Of a stretch of DNA of 64,000 nucleotides, positions 44,749 through 53,801 are shown piece by piece. The notes beneath the pieces are model-generated. The model saw only the letters and a program-made list of their open reading frames with translations. It made no database searches and had not been told where the DNA came from. Source of the DNA: Duganella levis (lineage in GTDB: Bacteria; Pseudomonadota; Gammaproteobacteria; Burkholderiales; Burkholderiaceae_D); assembly GCF_009857605.1 (NCBI RefSeq), contig NZ_WWCT01000003.1, forward strand, positions 1-64,000, given 5' to 3'. Numbering within the stretch: position 1 is the stretch's first letter; every line of letters begins with the position of its first letter. The translations under genes and the position numbers were made by a program.

Positions 44749-44768
44749 TGTAGCACGTTTGTGCTACA
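44749..44768. promoter_or_regulatory. 20-bp palindrome upstream of the siderophore receptor
   Basis: TGTAGCAC-GTTT-GTGCTACA, perfect 8-bp arms, about 64 bases above the receptor start. It could be an operator, or a terminator of the GSCFA gene upstream, but no T run follows. It does not match the Fur box. Confidence 0.45.
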
Positions 44769-44806
44769 CGCGATGCGGCAAAAAAGAGACGTTCGGTCGA
44801 CGGCGT

Positions 44807-45886
44807 CTAATGTGGCGTGCTATTCGGGTCGTTGAACATTTCGTCGCACTCTGCATTGGCAAAACTTTTCAGTTGATCACCCAAACTCCGCACTGGCGCC
44901 GCGTCAGCAACCACGTCCGGCTGCGTGCTGTGCGTTTCACTTTCCACGAACGATTTCTTGAAATTTTGCATGACAAAATTGACGCCACGCGAAGAAATAT
45001 TCCTCAAGTCGCCATCGAGAAACTGACCAAAAGTCGCTGTACTGGACACAATTTCAAAACTTGGGAAATAGTCGCAGTGCACAAATTTTTTGCAAAGATA
45101 GTCGGCCGCGACGCGCAGCGTCGACTTGGACGACATGGTCGCTACCTGCACATTGTTATCCGTCGCCGTGGCTGCCAGCGCCACCGGTGACACGGTGAAT
45201 ATCCATTTCAATTCAGGATTGATGTCCTTGATGAAATTAACGCACCAGGTGAGGTCTTCGATAATTTCAAACGCATCGAAATTGACGAATTTATATAGCT
45301 CCGGATCGAACGTGCCGATACGGGTTCCTGGGCAGGCGGGAAACACCAGTCCGCTCGCGTTGTCGTACCACGCCTCGGTGAGTCCCAGCGTAAAAATGAA
45401 GCAATCACTGCTCAGAAATAGCTGTTTCACGCATTCATAGTGATAAACACGGTCGCATATCAAGTCGTGCTCGCTGTCAAAGCCTTCCGTCTGGATGCCG
45501 GGCCTTAGCAAGTCCGCCCATCCAGTAGGCGTTTCGACGCTCATATGCGTCAATGGACGCAAATGGAAGGCAAATTCTATAACCTGACGCAATTGCCGCG
45601 CCGTATAGATATTGCCGTAGCGCGCCGAGAACTGTCCGTACTGCAGCTCCCCGGCCCGCGCCGACGTCAATATCGTCGGCGCCACCTCATAAACACAATG
45701 ATTGAGACCCAGCGCTGGTAAATTTCTCGCCAGATGTTGAGCAAAGCAGCTTCCAGCTGTGGCGATTTTATCCCGAGGACTTAATTTGAATTTGACATTG
45801 GGTTTGAAATTAACATCAGCCCAGAATTTTTCACCGATCCCACTTTTCCAATAGTTGTGCTCAGGGAGATTTTTATATGGATGCAT
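44807..45886 (-). CDS. GSCFA-family protein
   Basis: 359 residues. The name-giving motif GSCFAQHLARNL is at residues 45-56 and FTLGLTEAWYD near 165. The family is related to SGNH hydrolases but its substrate is unknown; some members sit in polysaccharide loci. Base composition here is clearly more AT-rich than neighbouring genes, with codons such as AAT and ATT common, suggesting a recent acquisition. It follows the SGNH-like gene by 6 bases, with no clear ribosome-binding site. Confidence 0.82.
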   Translation of the reverse strand: MHPYKNLPEHNYWKSGIGEKFWADVNFKPNVKFKLSPRDKIATAGSCFAQHLARNLPALGLNHCVYEVAPTILTSARAGELQYGQFSARYGNIYTARQLRQVIEFAFHLRPLTHMSVETPTGWADLLRPGIQTEGFDSEHDLICDRVYHYECVKQLFLSSDCFIFTLGLTEAWYDNASGLVFPACPGTRIGTFDPELYKFVNFDAFEIIEDLTWCVNFIKDINPELKWIFTVSPVALAATATDNNVQVATMSSKSTLRVAADYLCKKFVHCDYFPSFEIVSSTATFGQFLDGDLRNISSRGVNFVMQNFKKSFVESETHSTQPDVVADAAPVRSLGDQLKSFANAECDEMFNDPNSTPH

Positions 45887-45892
45887 AATTAA

Positions 45893-46774
45893 TCACGCAG
45901 TGATGTCGGTTTGAAGGGGAAGACTGCTGATGGTAGCGGTAATTTTTCTCATCACGGCTTCATTGTAGAGATGATTTCCGTGATGCATATCGCTGGCGTA
46001 TTGTTCATTGAGTGCGCCTGACGGCAGCAGGCACTCCTCGGGCGCTGTGATATAGCCGATGTCGAATTGCTTCAAATCCTGCTTCAGTTGTTCATTGGCC
46101 AGTTCCATCAATTTGTGCCTGATGGCGAACGGACGAATACCGTATTTCAAAATTAAGGCATATCGCTGCTGGTAAGACTCATGGCCATGTGCGACCGCAC
46201 GGGCTTTTTCTATGATGTATTCCTCGGACTCGATAGGCGGCGGTGGAAATACATAGTAAATTTTCGTCTCCGGGAACAGGGCTTTACAAATAACGCAAGA
46301 CGCCAGGATATTTTTTGTCGTGTTCCGGATGAAGTCATCTACATCTTTTTTTCGAACAGGACAACGTCCCGGCATCACCGGTTGACCGTCAGTAGAAAAA
46401 TCCCATTTCGGATCGATGTCATACGGCCCAAGATTGATCAGCTCAGCCCCGGCATACCCATCAACAGCAGCTAACTGAAAGAAAACCGGGTCGTGCGCTC
46501 CTCTCGGGAGGGTTGCGGCCAATCTGGCCAAGGCTTGAGGATATTCAATGATGCCATCCTTGTTAAACGACGGCATCTTTCCTGTCGTTTTTTCGTCCCA
46601 CCAACCAGCGACGTAAGAAAAATGAATGCCTTCATTTACTTTAAAGCTGCCGGTTTGCCAGGGTGGAATCTCAAGGTTGGCTTGCGTGAAATCCTCAACG
46701 CCTTTAAAAGCATCAACAATCCCTTTGATATGTGAGATGCCGAATAATGCAGCACTGGCATGGCGGGTCGTCAT
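45893..46774 (-). CDS. SGNH-hydrolase-like protein of unknown function
   Basis: 293 residues, no signal peptide. LFGISHIKG at residues 10-18 has the Gly-x-Ser shape of SGNH block I, and DMHHGNHLYN near 262-271 has the Asp-x-x-His of block V, so an SGNH-type esterase or transferase fold is plausible. The middle contains VFFQLAAVDGYAGAELINLG and IYYVFPPPPIESEEY. It pairs with the GSCFA gene in an AT-richer island. The family is not one I can name. Confidence 0.6.
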   Translation of the reverse strand: MTTRHASAALFGISHIKGIVDAFKGVEDFTQANLEIPPWQTGSFKVNEGIHFSYVAGWWDEKTTGKMPSFNKDGIIEYPQALARLAATLPRGAHDPVFFQLAAVDGYAGAELINLGPYDIDPKWDFSTDGQPVMPGRCPVRKKDVDDFIRNTTKNILASCVICKALFPETKIYYVFPPPPIESEEYIIEKARAVAHGHESYQQRYALILKYGIRPFAIRHKLMELANEQLKQDLKQFDIGYITAPEECLLPSGALNEQYASDMHHGNHLYNEAVMRKITATISSLPLQTDITA

Positions 46775-46860
46775 CGTAAAGTTCTTTCGTCAGTTTCTGT
46801 ATTGCTTGGATGTTCCAGCATAGCAACGTTTGGTGAATTAATGAAGAGCCTGCCAGACTG

Positions 46861-47613
46861 TCAGGCGAAGTCCGGCCCGATCAGGTCGATGCGGTCGGTG
46901 CAGAAGCCGTCCACGCCCCAGGCCAGGATCGCGCGCGCGCGGCTGGCATCATTGACGGTGTAGCAGAACAGGCCATAGCCGGCGGCCTTGATCTGCGCCG
47001 CCAGCTCGGCCGTCAAGTGCTTGTGGTTGGTGTGGATGGCCACTACGCCCAGCTCTTGCGCCTGCTGCTGCCAGTCGGCCGGAATGACGTCCAAAAGGTA
47101 GCCGCGCGGCAGTTCGGGCGCGCTGTCGCGGGCGGCGGCCAGGGCCTCGTAGCTGAACGACGACAGCAAGGGATAGCCGGCCGGATCGCCGGCGGCCAGT
47201 TCGGCGGCGTAGCTGTCGCGCGTGACCTTGGCTACCCAGGCGCCGGTGGCCGCCTCAAAACCGTCGGCCGGCTTGATTTCCACATTCATCCAGATGCGCT
47301 GCGCCTTGCAGAAATCGATGAACTGGGTGTAGAACGGTATCGGCTCGTCGCGAAATTCGGCGCTGAACCAGTTGCCGGCGTCCATATTGGCCAGGTCGAC
47401 GGCGTCGGTACCGGCCACGCTGCCTTGCCCGGCCACGGTGCGGCCGAATTCCGGATCGTGCACCACCATGCCGATGCCGTCACGCGACAGCATCACGTCA
47501 AACTCGACGGCGTGGAAGCCGCGCACCAGGCCGGCGCGCAGGCCGGCCACGGTGTTTTCCGGCGCCAGCGTGCCGCCGCCGCGATGTGCAACAATTTTGG
47601 GATAGGGCCACAT
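46861..47613 (-). CDS. ugpQ: glycerophosphodiester phosphodiesterase
   Basis: 250 residues from the ATG at 47613 (AAAGG upstream). AHRGGGTLAPENTVAGLRAGL and VEFDVMLSRDGIGMVVHDPEFGRT are the GDPD motifs (HR, E, D, H ligands), and VNVEIKPADGFEAA follows. Cytoplasmic, cleaves glycerophosphodiesters to glycerol-3-phosphate and an alcohol. Divergent from the M48 gene; a hairpin GCCTGACAGTCTGGCAGGC lies near its stop. Confidence 0.92.
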   Translation of the reverse strand: MWPYPKIVAHRGGGTLAPENTVAGLRAGLVRGFHAVEFDVMLSRDGIGMVVHDPEFGRTVAGQGSVAGTDAVDLANMDAGNWFSAEFRDEPIPFYTQFIDFCKAQRIWMNVEIKPADGFEAATGAWVAKVTRDSYAAELAAGDPAGYPLLSSFSYEALAAARDSAPELPRGYLLDVIPADWQQQAQELGVVAIHTNHKHLTAELAAQIKAAGYGLFCYTVNDASRARAILAWGVDGFCTDRIDLIGPDFA

Positions 47614-47629
47614 GGTTGCGCCTTTGATT

Positions 47630-48367
47630 ATGATGAGGATGGCAAAGTTATCACAATTCATCATCCTGCTGCTAGCGGCCGGCTCCGGCCTGGCCGCCGA
47701 GCCGACGCAGGACGACATCATGGCCCGCGCCGCCGCCATCTATGCCGGTCGGCTGAGCGAGCACGCGATTGACCGCGACGCCGATTTCACCGCCCGCGTG
47801 CGCCGTATCGCCAGCGGGCTGATCGCGCAGGCGCAGCGCGACTATCCCGACACCACGCACTGGGCCTGGGAAGTGCACACCACCGACACCGCCGAACAGA
47901 ACGCCGACTGCATGGCCGGCGGCAAAATCCTGGTCAGCCAGGCTTATGTCGAACGCCTCGGCCTGAGCGACGCCGAACTGGCCATGCTGCTGGCGCACGA
48001 AATCGAGCACGCCGCGCTGCACCACAACCTGCTGGAATACCAGGCGGCGCTGCGGCTGGCGCCGGCCTGGACAACGCGGCCGTTCGCCGAACTGGAATAC
48101 GCCGTCGACAACGACCGCAAGCTAATGGCGCTGCTGGCCGACACCAACTACGCGCAGGAACAGGAAGCCGACCGCGAAGGCCTGCTACTGGCCTGGCGCG
48201 CCGGCTGGCCGGCGGCGCAGCTGAGCGGCTATTTCCGCAAGATGATGCGGGCCAGCGATTCGCCGCGCTTCAGCCGCAGCGATTACCCGTCGCCGTCCCA
48301 GCGCTGGCGGGCCGCGCAGGCGGTGGCCGCCGGCTTGCAAAAAAACCACGTGCAGCCGAACGACTGA
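47630..48367 (+). CDS. M48-type metalloprotease, exported
   Basis: About 245 residues; starts at 47630, 47633 or 47639 cannot be separated. Signal peptide (FIILLLAAGSGLAA). Zinc site HEIEHAALHH around residue 126, with the second ligand expected in EQEADREGLLLAWRAGW, which is the M48 E-x-x-x-D/A pattern. Short form without TPRs. Probable periplasmic housekeeping protease. Confidence 0.85.
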   Translation: MMRMAKLSQFIILLLAAGSGLAAEPTQDDIMARAAAIYAGRLSEHAIDRDADFTARVRRIASGLIAQAQRDYPDTTHWAWEVHTTDTAEQNADCMAGGKILVSQAYVERLGLSDAELAMLLAHEIEHAALHHNLLEYQAALRLAPAWTTRPFAELEYAVDNDRKLMALLADTNYAQEQEADREGLLLAWRAGWPAAQLSGYFRKMMRASDSPRFSRSDYPSPSQRWRAAQAVAAGLQKNHVQPND

Positions 48368-48417
48368 ACCACTACACTAGCGGCCTGATTGTTCGTACTC
48401 ATAAGGTGAAACACATC

Positions 48418-49647
48418 ATGACAGCTCCAAAAGCGCTAGGCCATATTCGCGTGCTCGACCTGAGCCGCGTGCTGGCGGGACCGTGGTGCTCGCAAAATCT
48501 GGCCGATCTCGGCGCAGACGTGATCAAGATCGAACGTCCCGGCAACGGCGACGACACCCGTGCCTGGGGCCCGCCGTACGCGCGCGACGCCGACGGCAAC
48601 AACACCACCGAAGCAGCCTACTACCTGTCCGCCAATCGCGGCAAGCGCTCCGTAACGGTGGACATCGCCAGCGCCGAAGGCCAGCAATTGCTGCGCGAAC
48701 TGGTGCGCCAGTCCGACGTGGTGCTGGAGAACTACAAGGTCGGCCAGCTGAAACGCTATGACCTCGACTACGATTCCCTGAAAGCCATCAAGCCCGACCT
48801 GGTTTACTGCTCGGTGACCGGCTTCGGCCAGGACGGTCCGTATGCGCACCGCGCCGGCTATGACTTCCTGATCCAGGGCATGGGCGGCCTGATGTCGGTG
48901 ACCGGCGAGCGCGACGACCTGCCCGGCGGCGGCCCGCAGAAAGCCGGCGTGGCGCTGACCGACCTGATGACCGGCATGTACGCCACCATCGCCATCCTGG
49001 CCGCGCTGACGCACCGCGACCGCAGCGGCGAAGGCCAGTACATCGACATGGCGCTGCTGGACGTGCAGGTGGCGATGCTGGCCAACGCCGGCAGCAACTA
49101 CCTGAACAGCGGCAAGGCGCCCAAGCGCTGGGGCAATGCGCATCCAAACATCGTGCCGTACCAGACGTTCCAGTGTGCGGACGGCTACATCATCGTCGCC
49201 ACCGGCAATGACGGGCAGTATCAGAAGTTTGTAGAGGCCGGCGGCCGTGGCGACCTGGCGTTCCATGAACGCTACGCCACCAACCCGCTGCGCGTGCAGC
49301 ACCGCGACGAACTGGTGCCGCTGCTGGCCAAGATGGTCTTGCAGCAGCCGCGCGATTTCTGGATCACTACGCTGGAAGCGGTCGGCGTGCCGTGCGGCCC
49401 GATCAACGACCTGGACGACGTCTACCGCAATCCGCAAGTGGCAGCGCGCGGCATCGTGATGGAAGTACCGCATCCGACCGCCGGCACCACCAAGCTGGTA
49501 CGCAGCCCGATGCGTCTGTCCGTCACACCGACCGACAACGCCGTCGCCCCGCCACTGCTGGGCCAGCACACCGACAGCGTCCTGCGCGACCTGCTGGGCC
49601 GCAGCGACGACGACATCGCCACGCTGCGCGCGAAGGGCGTACTGTAG
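48418..49647 (+). CDS. class III CoA transferase (CaiB/BaiF family)
   Basis: 409 residues from the ATG at 48418 (AAGGTG about 10 bases upstream). LGHIRVLDLSRVLAGPWC, LGADVIKIERPGNGDDTR, SANRGKRSVTVDI and GYDFLIQGMGGLMSVTG (catalytic Asp region near 165) are diagnostic. It moves CoA between carboxylic acids; substrate is unknown, as neighbours are not metabolic. Stop is 3 bases from a convergent small gene. Confidence 0.92.
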   Translation: MTAPKALGHIRVLDLSRVLAGPWCSQNLADLGADVIKIERPGNGDDTRAWGPPYARDADGNNTTEAAYYLSANRGKRSVTVDIASAEGQQLLRELVRQSDVVLENYKVGQLKRYDLDYDSLKAIKPDLVYCSVTGFGQDGPYAHRAGYDFLIQGMGGLMSVTGERDDLPGGGPQKAGVALTDLMTGMYATIAILAALTHRDRSGEGQYIDMALLDVQVAMLANAGSNYLNSGKAPKRWGNAHPNIVPYQTFQCADGYIIVATGNDGQYQKFVEAGGRGDLAFHERYATNPLRVQHRDELVPLLAKMVLQQPRDFWITTLEAVGVPCGPINDLDDVYRNPQVAARGIVMEVPHPTAGTTKLVRSPMRLSVTPTDNAVAPPLLGQHTDSVLRDLLGRSDDDIATLRAKGVL

Positions 49648-49649
49648 CG

Positions 49650-49829
49650 TCAGCGCCGCTGCTCCCGTTCGCGCTTCAGCTCCTCTTCCAGTTCGCGGTC
49701 ATCACGGCGCATTTCCGCCCTGATGGCGCGACGGGCGCCGCGGTACGCACCAACCAGCGGCGCAAAGAATCGCCGAAAACTTTCCTTGAATACCCGTTTG
49801 ACCATGCTATCTTCAGGATTGACTTTCAT
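49650..49829 (-). CDS. small basic protein of unknown function (59 aa)
   Basis: 59 residues starting MKVNPEDSM with AAGG upstream; strongly charged and likely one long amphipathic helix (RAIRAEMRRDDRELEEELKR). Its start overlaps the end of the membrane-protein gene before it by 17 bases, so both are probably translated together. Confidence 0.5.
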   Translation of the reverse strand: MKVNPEDSMVKRVFKESFRRFFAPLVGAYRGARRAIRAEMRRDDRELEEELKREREQRR

Positions 49830-50073
49830 TGGCGGCCTTTCTGAATAATTTTCTCGCTGCCGCACACAGCAGGAGAAAAAACAATATTGCATCCACGACC
49901 AGCAGCAGGTGGGCCATGCCAGACATGACATAGTATGAAAAGTCGCTGACGCCGATCCACTTCATGCCCCGCGCAGCCATCTCGATGACGACGGCTCCGG
50001 CAGCCAAGTTCAGTAAGTAAAAAACGTTGACCCAGAAATGCATGACCAACTCCCAGTTGATGTACTTATGCAT
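49813..50073 (-). CDS. small membrane protein of unknown function (86 aa)
   Basis: 86 residues with two hydrophobic helices (WVNVFYLLNLAAGAVVIEMAA and MAHLLLVVDAILFFLLLCAA) and a basic tail. No family recognised. The start could also be the internal ATG at residue 11. Second in a run of three tiny minus-strand genes. Confidence 0.55.
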   Translation of the reverse strand: MHKYINWELVMHFWVNVFYLLNLAAGAVVIEMAARGMKWIGVSDFSYYVMSGMAHLLLVVDAILFFLLLCAAARKLFRKAANESQS

Positions 50074-50108
50074 GATTTATCAGGCCCCGTAGTGGCGGCC
50101 TGCTCCCT

Positions 50109-50438
50109 TTAGACACTCATGTCACGCTTTAGTTCCTGAATCTGGCTGTGCATGTGACTGACCGCGCCTTTCATCTGGCCGGACAAGGTCGGGATGTAGT
50201 TGCAGATGCGTTTGGCTCGCTCGCCCAGCAGGTCGAGGTCGCGCACCAGCTTGCGCACGCGGGCTTCTTCCGCTGCCTGCAAGATCTCGCGCGCGTCGTC
50301 GACGTGCTTGTCCATCAACTCCAGACAATTGCGCAACTCGCGCGGCAAGCCAGGCTCCGCTGAAGCAGCCTGCGCCGCCAGCCGGACCGCGCGCTCGACA
50401 AAATAAAACCGGTGCTGGATATCGTTCGGATGCAGCAT
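50109..50438 (-). CDS. coiled-coil protein of unknown function (109 aa)
   Basis: 109 residues from the ATG at 50438, which has GAGGAG upstream. Helical throughout (YFVERAVRLAAQAA, LELMDKHVDDAREILQAAEEARVRKLVRDLDLLGERAKR). Resembles small helical-bundle proteins; no name available. First of the three tiny genes. Confidence 0.6.
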   Translation of the reverse strand: MLHPNDIQHRFYFVERAVRLAAQAASAEPGLPRELRNCLELMDKHVDDAREILQAAEEARVRKLVRDLDLLGERAKRICNYIPTLSGQMKGAVSHMHSQIQELKRDMSV

Positions 50439-50648
50439 GATGGTCTCCTCTAATATGGCGGGCACAAAGCTGCCCGTTCGGATGAGACCAACACGCCCAC
50501 CCGGCAGTTGCGCCGATCAGCCCGGACACTGACGCAGATCAGCCCGCAATCAAATAAACCACCCGCCGCGCGCCAGCCAGCCGTACTCCATGCGGCCACA
50601 TCCTTCTGCTAATATCAAGCCAACCCGTCTTCACCTGAATGCCCCGAC

Positions 50649-53108
50649 ATGGAACTACCTCCGCAGCCCGCTTCCACCCGCGCTCCCAAGCGCCAGCGGA
50701 CACAGCACGGAAGACTGGCTAGCAAATCGCAAGGCAGTGCCTTCGACCAGATGTTCGGCGGCAGTCCCTATTTCGCCTTTGTCATCAGCGAAGCCGGCCG
50801 CCTGCTGGCGTGCAACGCTCACACGCAATCTCTGCTTGGCCCGTTTGCGGACGACGCTCCGGCCGCGCAGCTGTACGCCGGCTGGGTGCTGCCGATGCTG
50901 CAAAGCGAAGCGCTGCCCACCTCCCGCATGCGCGGCCACTGGCGCGGCGAGGTCGAGCTGACGGGCCAGGACGGCAGCAGCCATCCGGTCACGCAAACCA
51001 TCGAATGGCGCGCCAACGCGCAGCCGCCTTCCTACCTGTGCCTGGCCTACCCGCTCGACGATTACGACGTCTACGAATCGCGATTACGCTTCAAGTACCT
51101 GTTTGAAGCCCATCCGCAGCCGATGTGGGTGTACGACCTGGAGACGCTGCGCTTCATGGTAGTGAACGCGGCCGCCGTCGCCCAGTACGGCTACACCGAA
51201 GCGGAATTCCTGCACATGACCATCCGCGACATCCGCCCGCCGCACGAGGTGTTGCGGCTGCAGCAGAACCTGGCGGCGTCGCCACGCAAGGGCGCCGACC
51301 AGTCCGGCGCGTGGACCCACGTGCGGCGCGACGGCAGCCGGTTGAAGGTGGACATTTCCTCGCACGCGGTCACGCTGTCCGGCCGGCCGTGCCGCCTGGT
51401 GTTCGCGCACGACATCACCGAACGCCTGCGGCTACAAGCCGAACTGCAACTGCGCGGCCGCGCGCTGGAAGCCAGCGTCAACGCCATCGTCATCACGCTG
51501 CATGCGGCCGACGGCGACCGCGTCGAGTACGCCAACCCGGCCTTCTCCCAGCTGCTCGGCCATGCGCCGGAGAACGTGCTGGGCCAGCAACTGGAAACGC
51601 TGCTGGGCCTGCAAGCGAACGACGATCATCAGCAGGCAGTACACGCCGCCATGCTGTCGCACCAGGAAGTGACGCTGCTGCTGCACATCCGCCACCGCGA
51701 CGGTTCACAACTGTGGACCCAGATGCACGTGGCCCCGGTACCGGCGGCCGACGACGCCATCGGCCACCACGTCTGCGTCCTGACCGACATGACCGCCATC
51801 CTTGACTACCAGGCGCAGCTGGAACACCAGGCCAACCACGACGCGCTGACCGGCCTGCCCAACCGCATCCTGCTCAGCGACCGCATGGCGCAGGCGGTGA
51901 CCTTCTCGCAACGCTTCGGCCACAGCCTGTGGCTGGTGTTCATCGATCTCGACAACTTCAAGCTGATCAACGACCACCTCGGCCATCAGGCCGGCGACGA
52001 GCTTTTGATCGCGATCGCCAACCGCCTGCGCGCCTGCGTCAACGAGGGCGATACCGTGGCGCGACTGGGCGGCGATGAGTTCCTGTTGCTGCTGCCGGTG
52101 GCCAACCAGCGGCCGATGGCCAGCCTGCTGCAACTGGTGCAGGAAGCGGTGGCGGCGCCGTTGACGCTGGAACAGCAAACCATCACGGTCACGTGCAGCA
52201 TCGGCGTCAGCGTTTATCCGGACGACGGCGCCGAGCCGGAGCAACTGCTCAAGCATGCCGACATCGCCATGTACCGCGCCAAGGAAGCCGGCCGCAACCA
52301 GGTGCAGTTCTATGAAGCGACGATGCATGCGCGCATCGCCGAACGGGCGTCGATCGAGGCCGAACTGCGCCACGCGCTGGCGCGCAACGAACTGAGCCTG
52401 GTCTACCAGCCCAAGCTGGATTTGCGCAGCGGCGCGGTGACCGGCATGGAGGCGCTGCTGCGCTGGCAGCATCCGACGCTGGGGGCGGTGTCGCCGGCGC
52501 GCTTCATCGGCGTGGCGGAAGAGACCGGCATGATCGTCGCCATCGGCCGCTGGGTGTTGCGCATGGCCTGCACCCAGGCGATGGCGTGGCAGCAGGCGGG
52601 TCTGCCGCCGCTGCGGGTGGCGGTGAATTTGTCGGCGCGGCAGTTCCGCGACCAGGCATTGCTGGAGGAAGTGCGCGCCGCACTGCACGACAGCGGCCTC
52701 GCTCCGCAATATCTGGAGCTGGAACTGACCGAGAGCCTGATGATGCACAACGTCGACGAAGCGGTGGCGGCGATTGAAAACCTCAAGCAGCTCGGCATCG
52801 CCCTGTCGATCGACGACTTCGGCACCGGCTATTCGAGCCTGGCCTACCTGAAGCAGTTCCCGGTCGACTACCTGAAAATCGACCAGTCCTTCACGCGCGA
52901 CATGCTGGATGAGCCAAGAGTGGCGGCCATCGTGCGCTCGGTGATTGCGCTAGGCCACAGCCTGGGCTTCAAGGTGATTGCCGAGGGCGTGGAAACCGCG
53001 CAGCAACTGGACTACCTGCGCAGCAACGACTGCGATGAAATCCAGGGCTACTACTTCAGCCGCCCGCTGACGCCAGATGCCTTCGCCGACCTGCTACGCT
53101 CGTCCTAG
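50649..53108 (+). CDS. PAS-GGDEF-EAL cyclic-di-GMP signalling protein
   Basis: 819 residues. Three PAS-like sensory regions lie at roughly 30-140, 145-265 and 270-390. GGDEF is intact at 474-478 (ARLGGDEFLLLL), and EAL is intact at 601-603 (GMEALLRWQHP) with downstream LSIDDFGTGYSS and KIDQSFT. The inhibitory RxxD site is replaced by NEGD (465-468). It may make, degrade or sense c-di-GMP; both active sites look complete. No transmembrane helix is seen, so it is cytosolic. Confidence 0.93.
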   Translation: MELPPQPASTRAPKRQRTQHGRLASKSQGSAFDQMFGGSPYFAFVISEAGRLLACNAHTQSLLGPFADDAPAAQLYAGWVLPMLQSEALPTSRMRGHWRGEVELTGQDGSSHPVTQTIEWRANAQPPSYLCLAYPLDDYDVYESRLRFKYLFEAHPQPMWVYDLETLRFMVVNAAAVAQYGYTEAEFLHMTIRDIRPPHEVLRLQQNLAASPRKGADQSGAWTHVRRDGSRLKVDISSHAVTLSGRPCRLVFAHDITERLRLQAELQLRGRALEASVNAIVITLHAADGDRVEYANPAFSQLLGHAPENVLGQQLETLLGLQANDDHQQAVHAAMLSHQEVTLLLHIRHRDGSQLWTQMHVAPVPAADDAIGHHVCVLTDMTAILDYQAQLEHQANHDALTGLPNRILLSDRMAQAVTFSQRFGHSLWLVFIDLDNFKLINDHLGHQAGDELLIAIANRLRACVNEGDTVARLGGDEFLLLLPVANQRPMASLLQLVQEAVAAPLTLEQQTITVTCSIGVSVYPDDGAEPEQLLKHADIAMYRAKEAGRNQVQFYEATMHARIAERASIEAELRHALARNELSLVYQPKLDLRSGAVTGMEALLRWQHPTLGAVSPARFIGVAEETGMIVAIGRWVLRMACTQAMAWQQAGLPPLRVAVNLSARQFRDQALLEEVRAALHDSGLAPQYLELELTESLMMHNVDEAVAAIENLKQLGIALSIDDFGTGYSSLAYLKQFPVDYLKIDQSFTRDMLDEPRVAAIVRSVIALGHSLGFKVIAEGVETAQQLDYLRSNDCDEIQGYYFSRPLTPDAFADLLRSS

Positions 53109-53118
53109 CGGCCCAGGG

Positions 53119-53709
53119 CTAGCGTCCATAACTGGCGGTAAAGCTGGCCTTGCCCAGCACCGCCTTGCCCAGACCGCGATTCAGCACAAAGCCATACAGC
53201 GCCGGCGTGCCGGTCGGCGGAATGCCGGCCGCCTGCGCTACCTGGTCCACCGACAAGGCGTACAGCGTGAACACATAGCGGTGCGCGCCCTCGCCGGCTG
53301 GTGGACACGGACCGCCGTAATTGCCGTTGCCGCCATTGGCGCCGGTGTCCTGGTAATCGTTGATGCCGCCGCGCGCGCCGGCCGGTAAGCTGGCGGCGCT
53401 GTTGCCGGCGCCGCGCGCCAGTCCCTGGGTGCTGGCCGGAATATCGAACACCGTCCAGTGCCAGAAGCCGCTGCCGGTCGGCGCATCGGGATCATGCACC
53501 ATCAGCACGAGCGAGCGCGTTCCTTCCGGCACGCCGCTCCACGCCAGCGCCGGCGACACATTGCCGCCGTTACAGCCGAAGCCTTTCAGCACGTGGATAT
53601 TGGGAAAGACGCCACCGGCCAGATCCGGGCTGGACAAGGTGAACGGCGCAGCCTGCGCCATGCCGCACGCCAGCACCAGTGCGGCGCCGAAAGAGACACG
53701 AGTTTTCAT
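53119..53709 (-). CDS. exported YbhB/YbcL-type PEBP protein
   Basis: 196 residues from the ATG at 53709, with signal peptide LVLACGMAQA. FGCNGGNVSPALAWSGVPEGTRS, MVHDPDAPTGSGFWHWTVFDIP and GPCPPAGEGAHRYVFTLYAL are the PEBP/Raf-kinase-inhibitor-like signature. Biochemical role in bacteria is unclear; the exported form is common. Convergent with the GGDEF-EAL gene. Confidence 0.9.
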   Translation of the reverse strand: MKTRVSFGAALVLACGMAQAAPFTLSSPDLAGGVFPNIHVLKGFGCNGGNVSPALAWSGVPEGTRSLVLMVHDPDAPTGSGFWHWTVFDIPASTQGLARGAGNSAASLPAGARGGINDYQDTGANGGNGNYGGPCPPAGEGAHRYVFTLYALSVDQVAQAAGIPPTGTPALYGFVLNRGLGKAVLGKASFTASYGR

Positions 53710-53801
53710 GAGGGATTCCTGTCGAATGAATGGAAGCCTCATGGTAGAGACAGGCGCGACCAGTCGCTTGTCTGCGCCGCGCAATCGCTGTTCCGTGGCG
53801 A

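Noticed and set aside
44749..44768. Palindrome as a lux box for quorum sensing
   Set aside because: The adjacent LuxR-type protein has a PAS-like, not an autoinducer-binding domain, and no luxI-type gene is present.
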